Shown here: piece after piece, positions 33,917-42,385 of the stretch | Numbering within the stretch: the first letter of the stretch is position 1 | How the letters are laid out: every line of letters starts with the position of its first letter | Assembly: GCA_035937795.1 (NCBI GenBank) | Contig: DASZHO010000053.1 | Span: 1 to 51,019 of the forward strand | Reading direction: 5' to 3' | Length of the DNA stretch: 51,019 nucleotides | Origin: JAMQPK01 sp035937795 | GTDB lineage: Bacteria; Acidobacteriota; Vicinamibacteria; Vicinamibacterales; JAMQPK01 | Made by a program: the position numbers and the translations under genes | The notes under the pieces: model-generated | Told to the model about the DNA's origin: nothing | The model's input: only the letters and a program-made list of their open reading frames with translations | The model's database searches: none

Positions 33917-36481
33917 GTGAAGCTCAGTTGGAGTCATCTGTTCCTCGCCTCGTGGGCCGTGGTTGGCTCGACCGCAGTCAGTACCGCACCTGGTGTGCCG
34001 GCGCCGGCAGCGGATCGCGCGCAGGCGATGCCCGCTGTTCGTACGCAGACCGCGGCGGCGCCGCAAGCGGATCCCGCGGTCCCCTCCAAGGCGTTCGTCG
34101 AGACCTACTGCGTCACGTGCCACAACGAGCGGCGCAAGACGGCCGGGCTGGCCCTCGACACGTTGGATGTGACGAATGTCGCGGCGCACGCTCCCGAGTG
34201 GGAGAAGGCGGTCGTGAAGCTCCGCGCGGGCCTGATGCCGCCCTCCGGTATGCCGCGGCCGGAGCAGCCGGTCATCGAGGAGTTCACGTCATCGCTCGAG
34301 GCGGCGCTCGATCGCGCCGCCCAGGCGCATCCCGATCCGGGACGCACGGAACCCTTTCATCGCCTCAATCGGGCCGAATATCAGAACGCGATCCGCGATC
34401 TGCTGGGGCTCGACGTCGACGCGGCGACTCTGCTGCCGGCCGACGAGGTGAGCTACGGCTTCGACAACATCGCCGGCGTGTTGAAGTTGTCGCCGCTCCT
34501 GACCGAGCGCTATCTCAACGCCGCTCAGAAAGTGGCGCGGCTCGCGCTCGGAACGCCGGCTCCACCCAACGGTGAGCTGTACCGCGTGCCCGACCAGCTC
34601 GATCAGGATGTCCGCCTCGACGGGATGCCGGTGGGAACGCGGGGCGGCACGCGCGTCGAGTACTTCGCCCCCAGAGACGGCGAGTACGACATCAAGGCGC
34701 GCCTGGGGCGGGGCATCGATTACGACATCCCTCACTTCCTCGGTGAACAAAACCTCGAGATCAGCGTCGACGGCGAGCGGGTCCACATGTTCACGCTGCC
34801 CGCGACTCCGGATGACGATCTCAACATCGAGCGCGAGGTGTTCAAGGCGCCCGAGGCGACGGCGGGGCGTGTCCGTCAACCGACCGTCGATGCCAACGGG
34901 GATCCGCTCCCGGGTATGAGCGCGGCCTCGATGGCGCGGAGGAGTCTGGACGACGACTGGGTGATTCGTGTTCCGCTCAAGGCCGGCGTGCACGAGATTC
35001 GCGCGACGTTCCTCATGAAGACCGACGCGGTGCCCGAGGGCTTCCGTAAGCCGTTTCTGAAGCCGTACATCGGTAGAGGCATCGACGACGCGAGGGAGAC
35101 GAGGGAAGGGGCGGCTTTGCGGGAGCTCGAGATCATGGGCCCGCTCCACCCCGGCGGCGCCGCAACATCGCCGAGCTATCGGCGCGTCTTCGTTTGCCAT
35201 CCGGCGAAGGTCGCCCCTGCAGAAGAAGCCTCGTGCGCGAAAGCGATTCTCTCGACGCTGGCGCGCCGGGCCTATCGCCGGCCGGTCACCGACGAGGACG
35301 TCAAGGTCCTGCTCGACTTCTACCGCGGAGCCCGCGCCAGCGCCGGGTTCGACGGAGGCATCGAGCTGGCGCTCCAGCGAATCCTTGTAAGCCCGTCGTT
35401 CCTGTTCCGCACTGAGTTCACACCGGGTGCCGCGCCGAGCTCGGGAACCTACCGGATCAGTGACATCGAGCTGGCCTCGCGTCTGTCGTTCTTCCTCTGG
35501 AGCAGCATCCCGGACGACGAGCTCATGGACCTGGCGACGCAAGGCAAGCTTCACGATCCCGCCACGCTCGAGCGTCAGACGCGCCGGATGCTCGCCGATC
35601 CGCGCTCGCAGGCGTTCACGACCAATTTCGCGGGACAGTGGTTGTCTCTGCGCAGGCTGCCGGACATCGTGCCGGATCCGTTCCTGTTTCCGGACTACGG
35701 CGACACGCTGGCGCTGGCGTTTCAGCGCGAAGCGGAGCTGTTCTTCGACAGCATCGTCCGCGAGGATCGCCCGACGGTCGATTTGTTGACGGCGGACTAT
35801 ACGTTCGTCAACGAGCGGCTCGCCGAGCACTACGGCATCCCCAACGTGAAAGGCGTCAACTTCCGCCGCGTCGTGCTGGATGATGACAGTCCGCGCCGCG
35901 GCCTGCTGGGGAAGGGCGCCATCCTGACCGTCACTGCGCTTCCGAACCGCACGTCGCCGGTAGTCCGCGGCAAATGGGTTCTCCAGAATCTCCTCGGCGC
36001 TCCGCCGCCGGAGCCGCCGCCGAACGTCCCGGCGCTCGCGGAGAACGGCAATCAGGTCACCAAGGTGCGGACGATGCGGGAGCGCCTCGAACAGCACCGC
36101 GCGAACGCCACGTGCGCGTCGTGCCACAGGCTGATGGATCCGATCGGATTCGCGCTCGAGAGCTTCGATGCGGTCGGGAAATACCGGACCTACGACGAGA
36201 ATTTCGAGCCGATCGACAACACCGGCGTCTATTCCGACGGCGCCAGAATCGACGGCGTCGCGGGGCTCCGGCAGGTCCTCGTGAATCACTCCGACCAGTT
36301 CCTCGTCAACATGACGAAGACGCTGCTCACGTATGCGCTGGGCCGCGGCGTGGAGTACTACGACGCGCCGGCCGTTCGCGCGATCCTGCGTGACGCGGCT
36401 CCACAGAATTACCGCTTCGCATCGCTCATTCTGGGCATCGTCAAGAGCACTCCATTTCAGATGAGGAGATCCGACTCATGA
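33917..36481 (+). CDS. Multi-domain DUF1587/1595/1592/1588/1585 cytochrome-like secreted protein
   Basis: 854 residues from GTG 33917, which has GGAGG at 33908-33912; an ATG at 33872 is open but lacks a site. Signal peptide, then heme motif CVTCH in an N-terminal cytochrome-like segment. DUF1587 follows (RLNRAEYQNAIRDLLGLD), then a beta-rich insert, DUF1595 (LARRAYRRPVTDEDV), DUF1592 (LASRLSFFLWSSIPDDEL), DUF1588 (RRGLLGKGAILTVTALPNRT) with a second CASCH, and DUF1585 (LLTYALGRGVEYYD). Function is unknown; the family is nearly always paired with DUF1552, as here (ATGA overlap). Two heme sites suggest a periplasmic electron-transfer role. Confidence 0.92.
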   Translation: MKLSWSHLFLASWAVVGSTAVSTAPGVPAPAADRAQAMPAVRTQTAAAPQADPAVPSKAFVETYCVTCHNERRKTAGLALDTLDVTNVAAHAPEWEKAVVKLRAGLMPPSGMPRPEQPVIEEFTSSLEAALDRAAQAHPDPGRTEPFHRLNRAEYQNAIRDLLGLDVDAATLLPADEVSYGFDNIAGVLKLSPLLTERYLNAAQKVARLALGTPAPPNGELYRVPDQLDQDVRLDGMPVGTRGGTRVEYFAPRDGEYDIKARLGRGIDYDIPHFLGEQNLEISVDGERVHMFTLPATPDDDLNIEREVFKAPEATAGRVRQPTVDANGDPLPGMSAASMARRSLDDDWVIRVPLKAGVHEIRATFLMKTDAVPEGFRKPFLKPYIGRGIDDARETREGAALRELEIMGPLHPGGAATSPSYRRVFVCHPAKVAPAEEASCAKAILSTLARRAYRRPVTDEDVKVLLDFYRGARASAGFDGGIELALQRILVSPSFLFRTEFTPGAAPSSGTYRISDIELASRLSFFLWSSIPDDELMDLATQGKLHDPATLERQTRRMLADPRSQAFTTNFAGQWLSLRRLPDIVPDPFLFPDYGDTLALAFQREAELFFDSIVREDRPTVDLLTADYTFVNERLAEHYGIPNVKGVNFRRVVLDDDSPRRGLLGKGAILTVTALPNRTSPVVRGKWVLQNLLGAPPPEPPPNVPALAENGNQVTKVRTMRERLEQHRANATCASCHRLMDPIGFALESFDAVGKYRTYDENFEPIDNTGVYSDGARIDGVAGLRQVLVNHSDQFLVNMTKTLLTYALGRGVEYYDAPAVRAILRDAAPQNYRFASLILGIVKSTPFQMRRSDS

Positions 36482-37863
36482 TCATTACGAAGATGGCGCT
36501 GTCGCGTCGAACGGTCCTGCGCGGCATGGGAATGACACTGGCGTTGCCCTTCCTCGACGCCATGGTGCCGGCCCTGTCGGCGGCCGCGAGCACGGCCGCG
36601 AAGCCTGTGCATCGGTATGGGTTCTTTTATATGCCGAACGGCGTGGCGATGAACCACACGGGCGTGAACTATTGGAAGCCGACGGCAACGGGCGCGGACT
36701 TCGAGTTCTCGCCGATTCTGAAACCCCTCGAGCCGTTCCGCAATCAGGTGGTCGTCGTGAGCGGCCTCCACAATCGCTCGGCCGAGAGCCTCGGCGACGG
36801 CAACGGCGACCACACGCGCAGCACCGGCTCGTGGCTGACCGGGACGCACATCAAGCGAACGGAAGGTTCGGACCTCCGGGCGGGTATCTCGGTCGATCAG
36901 GTCATCGCGTCCCGGTTCAGGAAGGAGACAGCGCTCCCCTCGCTCGAGCTCGCGATTCTTCCGAACTCCGTGACCGGCGGCTGCGACACCGGCTACAGCT
37001 GCGCCTACGGCACCACGCTCGCGTGGGCCTCGCCGACGACGCCCTTGCCCACGCAGAGCAGTCCGCGCCTTGTGTTCGAACAGTTGTTCGGCGACGGCGG
37101 CCCGGCCTCCGAGCAGCGCGCACAGCTCCTCGCGAAGAACAGCATCCTCGACTCGGCAACCGACGAGATGGCCAGGCTTCAGGCCAGGCTGGGCGCCCCC
37201 GACCGCGCGGTCGTCTCCGACTACCTCGATGTCCTGCGCGAGGTCGAGCGCCGCATCCAGCAGACCGAGGCGAAGAACGCCGAGTCTCCGCTGCCGGAAT
37301 ACGAGCGCCCCGGCATCGGCGTGCCCGAACGGTTCGACGATCACGTGAAGCTGATGTTCGACTTGCAGTGTCTGGCGTACCAGGGCGATATCACGCGTGT
37401 CAGCACGTTCATGTACGGCGCGGAACAGCGCGCGCGCATGTACCCGGAGATCGGGTTGAACGAATCGCATCACACGATGTCGCACCACGGCGACAACCCC
37501 GAGAACCTGTTGAAGTACGCCAAATTGTGCACGTGGCACGTGGAGCTGTTCGCATATCTCACCGAGAAGATGCGCGCGACTCCCGACGGTGACGGCAGCC
37601 TGCTCGATCACTCGCTGATGATGATCGGCGGCGGCATGAGCAACGGGAACATTCACTCGCACATGGACGTCCCGATTGTGCTTGTCGGAGGGGCCGGCGA
37701 CACCAGGGGGAACCGCCATATCGCGGCGCCGATGGGAACGCCGTTGTCCAATCTGCAAGCAACGCTCTTGAACAAGGCGGGCGTCCCCGTCGAAAGCTTT
37801 GGCGACAGCACCGGACTGCTCGACCTCAACGCCCTCTCCTCGGGCGCGCCCTCGGGCGCCTGA
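36478..37863 (+). CDS. DUF1552 family protein with Tat signal
   Basis: 461 residues. The twin-arginine signal is visible (SRRTVLRGMGMTLALPFLDA), so it is folded before export. The body shows family landmarks such as FYMPNGVAMNHT, VVVVSGLHNRSA and HTRSTGSWLTG. It resembles sulfatase-like/alkaline-phosphatase-superfamily periplasmic proteins in general layout, but no catalytic residues can be assigned. Start overlaps the upstream DUF gene (ATGA). Its TGA begins a remarkable chain of mini-ORFs leading to the ankyrin gene. Confidence 0.92.
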   Translation: MIITKMALSRRTVLRGMGMTLALPFLDAMVPALSAAASTAAKPVHRYGFFYMPNGVAMNHTGVNYWKPTATGADFEFSPILKPLEPFRNQVVVVSGLHNRSAESLGDGNGDHTRSTGSWLTGTHIKRTEGSDLRAGISVDQVIASRFRKETALPSLELAILPNSVTGGCDTGYSCAYGTTLAWASPTTPLPTQSSPRLVFEQLFGDGGPASEQRAQLLAKNSILDSATDEMARLQARLGAPDRAVVSDYLDVLREVERRIQQTEAKNAESPLPEYERPGIGVPERFDDHVKLMFDLQCLAYQGDITRVSTFMYGAEQRARMYPEIGLNESHHTMSHHGDNPENLLKYAKLCTWHVELFAYLTEKMRATPDGDGSLLDHSLMMIGGGMSNGNIHSHMDVPIVLVGGAGDTRGNRHIAAPMGTPLSNLQATLLNKAGVPVESFGDSTGLLDLNALSSGAPSGA

Positions 37864-37879
37864 TGACCCTCAAGGAGGC

Positions 37880-37941
37880 ATGACTAAGGACTCATGACTG
37901 AGGACTGATGACTAAGGACTGATGACTAAGGACTGATGACT
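37880..37941 (+). repeat. 14-bp tandem repeat, each unit carrying a Shine-Dalgarno-like core and an ATG
   Basis: Units start at 37880, 37894, 37908, 37922 and 37936, exactly 14 nt apart. The common unit is ATGACTAAGGACTG; the second has GAGGA in place of AAGGA, and the fifth diverges into the ankyrin coding sequence. Each AAGGA/GAGGA ends 3 nt before the next ATG. Reading from the DUF1552 stop, ORFs encode MTLKEA, MTKDS, MTED, MTKD and MTKD, each ending in a TGA that overlaps the next ATG. The last ATG (37936) opens the ankyrin gene. A strong AAGGAGG (37872-37878) precedes the first unit. Confidence 0.85.
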
Positions 37942-39537
37942 ATGACCGTGAAACGAATCGTCGAATGTGTGCTGGTGGCGCTGCTTGTGGCCATCCAGAT
38001 GGGTCCGGCCGGCGCCGCCGGCGCCGGCCCCGGCGGCGGTGCGCCGCTCGTCGCAGCCGTCAAGAACCGGGACGCGGAGGCCGTCCGCGTTCTCCTGAAG
38101 CAGCCCAACTCGGTGAATGTCGCCGAAGCTGACGGCACGACGGCGCTGCACGTGGCCACGGATCTCGACGATCTCGCCACGAGCGAGTTGCTCGTGCGCG
38201 CGGGGGCCAACGTCAAGGCCACGAACCGCTACGGGGTCACGCCGCTGTATTCAGCAGCCGTCAACGGCGACGCGGCGCTGATCGAGCTGCTGCTCAAGGC
38301 CGGCGCCGACGCCAACACCGCCCTGCCCGAAGGCGAGACGGCGCTGATGACGGCGGCCCGCACCGGCAAGGTCGACGCCGTGAAAGTACTGTTGACACAC
38401 GGGGCAAGCGTCAATGCGAAGGAAAGCTGGAAACACCAGACAGCGCTGATGTGGGCCGCGCACGAAGGCAATACCGCCACGGTGAAGATCCTTCTCGAAG
38501 CCGGCGCGAACGTAAACGACCGGTCGATCTTTGGCTGGACTCCGCTGCTGTTTGCCGCGCGCCAGGGACAGATCGACACGATCAAGGCGCTCGTGGCCGC
38601 CGGCGCGAACGTCAACGACACGTTGCCCGACCGGACCAGTGCGCTCGTCACGGCCATCCAGGGGCTCAACTACGAGGCCGCCGAGGTGCTGCTGGAGAAC
38701 GGGGTCGATCCCAACGCTTCCGGTCAGGGCTGGACGGCACTGCATCAGGTCGTGTGGTCGCGGCGGCCGCAGCGCGGTCAGAACAATCCCGGGCAGAAGC
38801 CGCAGGGGAATCTGAGCAGCCTGGATCTGGCCAGGAAGCTCGTCGAGCATGGCGCTGACATCAACGCCCGTGAGACGAAGGAACCCAACTCGGACATGGA
38901 AGGCCGGAACAGTCTCAACCGGTTCGGCGCCACGCCCTTCTTCCTGGCCGCAAAGTCGTGTGATGTTCCGATGATGCAGGCGCTCCTGGGTCTCGGCGCG
39001 GATCCGTTTCTCGGCAACGTGGACGGCGACTCCCCGCTGATGGTGGCGGCGGGGGTCGGCGTCTACTCCCAGGGCGAGAGTCCGGGCGAGCCCGAGGAGT
39101 CAGCCGAGGCCGTGAAGATGCTGCTGGACCTGGGTGCACCGGTGGATGAGGTCGACAAGAACGGCGAAACGGCGCTGCACGGTCCGGCCTGGAGAGGTTC
39201 GAACGAAGCCGTCATGCTGCTGGTGAACGCCGGTGCGAAGCTCGACGTGCGGAACCACCGCGGCTGGCTGCCGCTGACGATTGCCGACGGCGTTTACTAC
39301 AACGCGCGCGTCATGATGAATCTGCATACCGCCAAGCTGCTTCGCGAGCTGATGGTCGCGCGCGGCTTGGACGCGAGCGACCAGGGCACGAAGCGCGGCG
39401 GCGCGCTGCGCGACAACCTCGTCGTCGAGGACGAGCTGGAGGCGCAGAACCCCTCGGAGATCCAGCAAAAGCTCATCGAGCAGCAGCAGAAGAGGACTGA
39501 GGCGTTGAAAAAACAGCTGCAGGATGGCGAGAAGTAA
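37936..39537 (+). CDS. Secreted ankyrin-repeat protein
   Basis: 533 residues. Signal peptide (VECVLVALLVAIQMGPAGAAG), then about nine or ten ankyrin repeats from residue 35 to 470. Repeat signatures are clear: GTTALHVATDLDDLATSELLVRAGANVKA, GVTPLYSAAVNGDAALIELLLKAGAD, HQTALMWAAHEGNTATVKILLEAGANVND. A charged coiled-coil-like tail rich in E, Q and K follows (EIQQKLIEQQQKRTEALKKQLQ). An extracytoplasmic ankyrin solenoid would be a protein-binding scaffold, possibly for the DUF1592/DUF1552 proteins encoded upstream. ATG 37936 is the last in the tandem repeat; ATG 37942 is in frame. Confidence 0.9.
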   Translation: MTMTVKRIVECVLVALLVAIQMGPAGAAGAGPGGGAPLVAAVKNRDAEAVRVLLKQPNSVNVAEADGTTALHVATDLDDLATSELLVRAGANVKATNRYGVTPLYSAAVNGDAALIELLLKAGADANTALPEGETALMTAARTGKVDAVKVLLTHGASVNAKESWKHQTALMWAAHEGNTATVKILLEAGANVNDRSIFGWTPLLFAARQGQIDTIKALVAAGANVNDTLPDRTSALVTAIQGLNYEAAEVLLENGVDPNASGQGWTALHQVVWSRRPQRGQNNPGQKPQGNLSSLDLARKLVEHGADINARETKEPNSDMEGRNSLNRFGATPFFLAAKSCDVPMMQALLGLGADPFLGNVDGDSPLMVAAGVGVYSQGESPGEPEESAEAVKMLLDLGAPVDEVDKNGETALHGPAWRGSNEAVMLLVNAGAKLDVRNHRGWLPLTIADGVYYNARVMMNLHTAKLLRELMVARGLDASDQGTKRGGALRDNLVVEDELEAQNPSEIQQKLIEQQQKRTEALKKQLQDGEK

Positions 39538-39541
39538 CCGC

Positions 39542-40420
39542 ATGAAATTCAAGAGTTCCAGGAAGGACACCGTATTCCTCGTGTCGGCGGGGATGATGCT
39601 GATCGTGATGTCTGCCGCCCCGAGAGGTCAGAGGGGAAGGGGAGGCGCCGATCCCAACCAGGGGGCGCCGGCCGCGACCAACGCGATCCTGCAGAATCCG
39701 GACGCGTATTACGGAAAACGGGTCACGATTTCGGCGGGAGTCGAACAGGTTCTCTCGAAGACCGCCTTTGTGATCGATCAGCGGAAGGCCGTCGGCGTCG
39801 GCGGTGTCACGGGAATCGGCAAACCGATTCTGGTGATTGCGCCGTATCTGACCGGCGCGCTCGACGAGCGGCATTACCTGTTGATGACCGGCCAGATCGT
39901 GAAGTTCGACCCGGCGGCGATCGCCGGCGTGCCGGCCGACTACAAGCTCGACCTCGCGCCGGAGGTCGGCGCAAAGTACCTGGGACAGCCGGTGCTGGTG
40001 GCGACGTCGGTGCGCACCTCCACGTATGTCGAGGTGGGGAAGAAACCGGTCCCGCCGCCGAGCGCGGCGGAGCTCTCGTTGGACGCGGCGATGAAGACCA
40101 TCGCTCCTGCGTTTGCAGAATTGCGGACCGCGATTCAGGAATCAAAAACGGACGTCGTCTCCGGGAACGCGGTGAAACTCAAGCCGATGTTTACCCAGGC
40201 CGAAACGATCTGGAACACCCTGGGTCAGAGCCCTGCTGCGGCGTGGGCGCGGGAGGCGCAGGCTCACACCGCCGCGATCGAGACCGCCGCCGCCGGCGGC
40301 GACTGGGCTGCGGCGAAGGCCTCAGCGACGGCGCTCAACCAGGTGTGCCAGAACTGCCACGCCGCCTACCGCGAGCGGCAGGAAGACGGCACCTTCCGCA
40401 TCAAATCTCAGCGGCCTTAG
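39542..40420 (+). CDS. Secreted cytochrome c'-like protein with N-terminal OB-fold-like region
   Basis: About 292 residues from ATG 39542 (ATG 39524 overlaps the ankyrin stop and is an alternative). Signal segment (VFLVSAGMMLIVMSAAPRG). Residues about 40-130 look like a small beta-barrel (YYGKRVTISAGVEQVLSKTAFVI). The C-terminal 110 residues form a helical domain ending in the single heme site CQNCHAAYRERQ, the C-terminal position typical of cytochrome c' bundles. Last gene of the DUF1592-DUF1552-ankyrin group; convergent with the HTH-Mop gene 15 nt away. Confidence 0.85.
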   Translation: MKFKSSRKDTVFLVSAGMMLIVMSAAPRGQRGRGGADPNQGAPAATNAILQNPDAYYGKRVTISAGVEQVLSKTAFVIDQRKAVGVGGVTGIGKPILVIAPYLTGALDERHYLLMTGQIVKFDPAAIAGVPADYKLDLAPEVGAKYLGQPVLVATSVRTSTYVEVGKKPVPPPSAAELSLDAAMKTIAPAFAELRTAIQESKTDVVSGNAVKLKPMFTQAETIWNTLGQSPAAAWAREAQAHTAAIETAAAGGDWAAAKASATALNQVCQNCHAAYRERQEDGTFRIKSQRP

Positions 40421-40435
40421 CGTCCTCTAAGGCCC

Positions 40436-40900
40436 TCAGCGGCCTTTACGGCGTGTGCGACGCCGTCTCGCAGGAACGTCGACCTCGCGCGCAATCATCA
40501 CCTCGGTCGACTTGATGATCGCCAGCGCATCGTCGCCCCGGTGGAGCTTCAGCTCATCCAGCGCGTCGCTGGTGATGACCGCTGTCAGCGTCTGATCCCC
40601 AATCCGCAAGCGCACCTGGCCGAGCAGGCCGTCGGTGCGTACTTCCTCGACAAATCCGCGGAGGCGATTGCGGCCGCTCAGCGCCACGATGAGCCCCGCC
40701 GGCCGCCTGGCCGCTCGCGATTTCGTCTGGGTGGACGGCGTTTGCCGGGCGAGCAGGCGGTCGACTTCCGCCTCGGACAGCCGGTGATGGCCGCCGGCGG
40801 TGGTCGTCGTGCGAATCTTGCCCTGAAAGATCCATTGCTTCAGCGTCGAGTACCCGATGCCCATTCGTTCGGCGGCGGCCCGCACGGTTAGCAGCGACAT
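40436..40900 (-). CDS. HTH-Mop (molybdate-binding TOBE) transcriptional regulator
   Basis: 154 residues. The N-terminal MerR/excisionase-type helix-turn-helix is seen in LTVRAAAERMGIGYSTLKQWIFQGKI, with a wing ending GHHRLSEAEVDRLLA. Residues about 72-142 are one Mop/TOBE domain (NRLRGFVEEVRTDGLLGQVRLRIGDQ; ALAIIKSTEVMIARE), the molybdate-binding fold of ModE and ModG. A very basic tail (RRRRTRRKGR) follows. It is not a ModE (different HTH and only one Mop domain), but the architecture implies molybdate-responsive control of the surrounding genes. It reads in the same direction as modA, 75 nt downstream of it. Confidence 0.88.
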   Translation of the reverse strand: MSLLTVRAAAERMGIGYSTLKQWIFQGKIRTTTTAGGHHRLSEAEVDRLLARQTPSTQTKSRAARRPAGLIVALSGRNRLRGFVEEVRTDGLLGQVRLRIGDQTLTAVITSDALDELKLHRGDDALAIIKSTEVMIAREVDVPARRRRTRRKGR

Positions 40901-40975
40901 GTCGGCCAGAACCTCCAGAATCGACTCGAATCATACAGGACTCTCGGTCATGCAGGACTCGCGCTCATGGAGACC

Positions 40976-41758
40976 TCAGCGAACCGCCGTCTGCGGTACC
41001 GCGAAGCCGAAGGACTGCAGGATTCGGCCGCTGTCGGCTGTTTTCAGGTAATCGACAAATCGTCGCGCGAGCGGTTTCTGCCGTGACGACGCGAGGACGA
41101 CGGCCGCCTGCTCGATGGGCGGGTACCAGGACTCCGGGATTTCGATGTAGGTGCCCGAGCTCTTGAGCAAGGGCGACAGCGCCAGCGAGAGCGCCACGAT
41201 GCCGACGTCGGCGCTGCCGGATTGAGCGAATTGGGCCGCCTGCGAAATGTTCTCGCCCATGACGAACTTCCCTTGGACTTGTTCAGAGAGCCGTTCGTGA
41301 CGAAGGGCCGCGACGGCGGCTCGTCCATACGGCGCGTGCTCGGGATTCGCGATCGCGATCCGGCGGACGTGTCCATCGGCCAGCACCGTCAGGCCACGCC
41401 GCACGTCGATGCCGGAGTCAGTTCGCGTCCAGAGCACGAGCCGGCCTGTCGCGTACTCGTACAAGCTGCCTCGTTCAGCCTGGCCAGAGGCTTCGAGGCG
41501 TCTCGGATAGTCGATATCCGCGGAGAGAAAGACGTCGAAGGGCGCCCCGTTGCCGATCTGCGTGAAGAAGTTCCCCGACGAGCCGAAGGTGAGCCCGACG
41601 TGCTGCCCCGTGTCCTTCTCGAATCCGGAAGCAATGGCCGGGAGCGCGGTCTGCAGATCGGATGCCGCGGCGACCGTCAGGCCCTGCGCCGCCGCGGAAC
41701 GGCCCGCCAGCAGCAGAGACGCGACGGTAAGGACGGAGAGAGACGTTCTGATCGACAT
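40976..41758 (-). CDS. modA: Molybdate ABC transporter substrate-binding protein ModA
   Basis: 260 residues with a signal peptide (LSVLTVASLLLAGRSAAAQ). The mature chain begins LTVAAASDLQTALPAIASGFEKDTGQHV, followed by LTFGSSGNFFTQIGNGAPFDVFLSADIDYPRRL, the ModA oxyanion-binding pattern. It binds molybdate (or tungstate) in the periplasm and delivers it to ModBC, which are 5.5 kb away on the other strand. ATG 41758. It is divergent from the sulfite-oxidase-fold gene across a 100-nt region that contains an inverted repeat. Confidence 0.93.
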   Translation of the reverse strand: MSIRTSLSVLTVASLLLAGRSAAAQGLTVAAASDLQTALPAIASGFEKDTGQHVGLTFGSSGNFFTQIGNGAPFDVFLSADIDYPRRLEASGQAERGSLYEYATGRLVLWTRTDSGIDVRRGLTVLADGHVRRIAIANPEHAPYGRAAVAALRHERLSEQVQGKFVMGENISQAAQFAQSGSADVGIVALSLALSPLLKSSGTYIEIPESWYPPIEQAAVVLASSRQKPLARRFVDYLKTADSGRILQSFGFAVPQTAVR

Positions 41759-41765
41759 GCGTACT

Positions 41766-41795
41766 TATCTTAAGCGGTCGGTTCGGTGCAAGATA
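41766..41795. promoter_or_regulatory. Candidate operator between modA and the Moco-fold gene
   Basis: Inverted half-sites TATCTT (41766-41771) and AAGATA (41790-41795) with an 18-nt spacer lie just upstream of divergent modA. A related TATCT/AGATA pair precedes the TonB receptor at 43805. It could be the target of the HTH-Mop regulator; no experimental basis. Confidence 0.25.
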
Positions 41796-41858
41796 GTCCG
41801 TTCTTATGATCGGTTCCAGGCGGCTTTATTGGCTTTATCTGATGTAGAATTCCTCGCT

Positions 41859-42383
41859 ATGAAGCATGCGGTTTCGATGGCGGCGGCTGCCGCGACCATC
41901 TGCCTGGCGTTGAGCGTTGGGATGCCCGCGCGAGCCCAGACGGCGACGCCTGGCGTGGCCGGCGAGACCCTGGTCGTCGCTGGAGACGTGGCGCAGGCGT
42001 TGAGCATCAAGCCGGCTGACCTCAAGGCCATGCCGAGGACAACGGTGACCGTGACCGAGGAAGGCCGGCAGGTGAGCTACGAGGGCGTCCTGGTGGGTGA
42101 ACTGCTGAAGCGCGCCGGCGCGCCCGTCGGCCGCGATCTCTCGGGCAAAGCGGTCGCGACGTATGTCCGCGCGAGCGCGAAGGATGGCTATCAGGTGGTG
42201 TTCTCCCTGGCGGAACTGGATCCGGCTTTCACGCCCAACGACATCATCGTGGCCGACACCATCGATGGCAAACCTCTGTTCGACTATCAGGGACCGTTCC
42301 GCATCGTCGCACCGCACGACAAGCGCGGTGCGCGATCGATCCGCATGCTGCAGCGGCTCGAGGTCGTCCGCCTGGTCAAGTAG
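41859..42383 (+). CDS. Secreted sulfite-oxidase-fold (oxidoreductase molybdopterin-binding) protein lacking the Moco cysteine
   Basis: 174 residues from ATG 41859, with a signal peptide (AAAAATICLALSVGMPARAQ). The mature part resembles the molybdopterin-binding domain of the sulfite oxidase family: VSYEGVLVGELLKRAGAP, YVRASAKDGYQVVFSLAELDP, PLFDYQGPFRIVAPHDKRGARSI. It is only about 145 residues long and contains no cysteine after the leader, so the residue that ligates molybdenum is missing. It may bind pterin, oxyanion or a partner protein but is unlikely to be a Moco oxidoreductase. It lies divergent from modA and directly before a diheme peroxidase. Confidence 0.8.
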   Translation: MKHAVSMAAAAATICLALSVGMPARAQTATPGVAGETLVVAGDVAQALSIKPADLKAMPRTTVTVTEEGRQVSYEGVLVGELLKRAGAPVGRDLSGKAVATYVRASAKDGYQVVFSLAELDPAFTPNDIIVADTIDGKPLFDYQGPFRIVAPHDKRGARSIRMLQRLEVVRLVK

Positions 42384-42385
42384 AG

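Noticed and set aside
33402..34575. Overlapping plus-strand frames in the divergent intergenic region, including one of 385 codons
   Set aside because: No ribosome sites or motifs; the longest runs into the DUF1592 gene in the wrong frame and is Arg/Ser-rich.
34289..36289. A 666-codon open frame on the minus strand
   Set aside because: It lies fully antisense to the DUF1592-family gene, has no recognisable domain and is Arg/Val/Asp-rich in the way expected of antisense frames in GC-rich genes.
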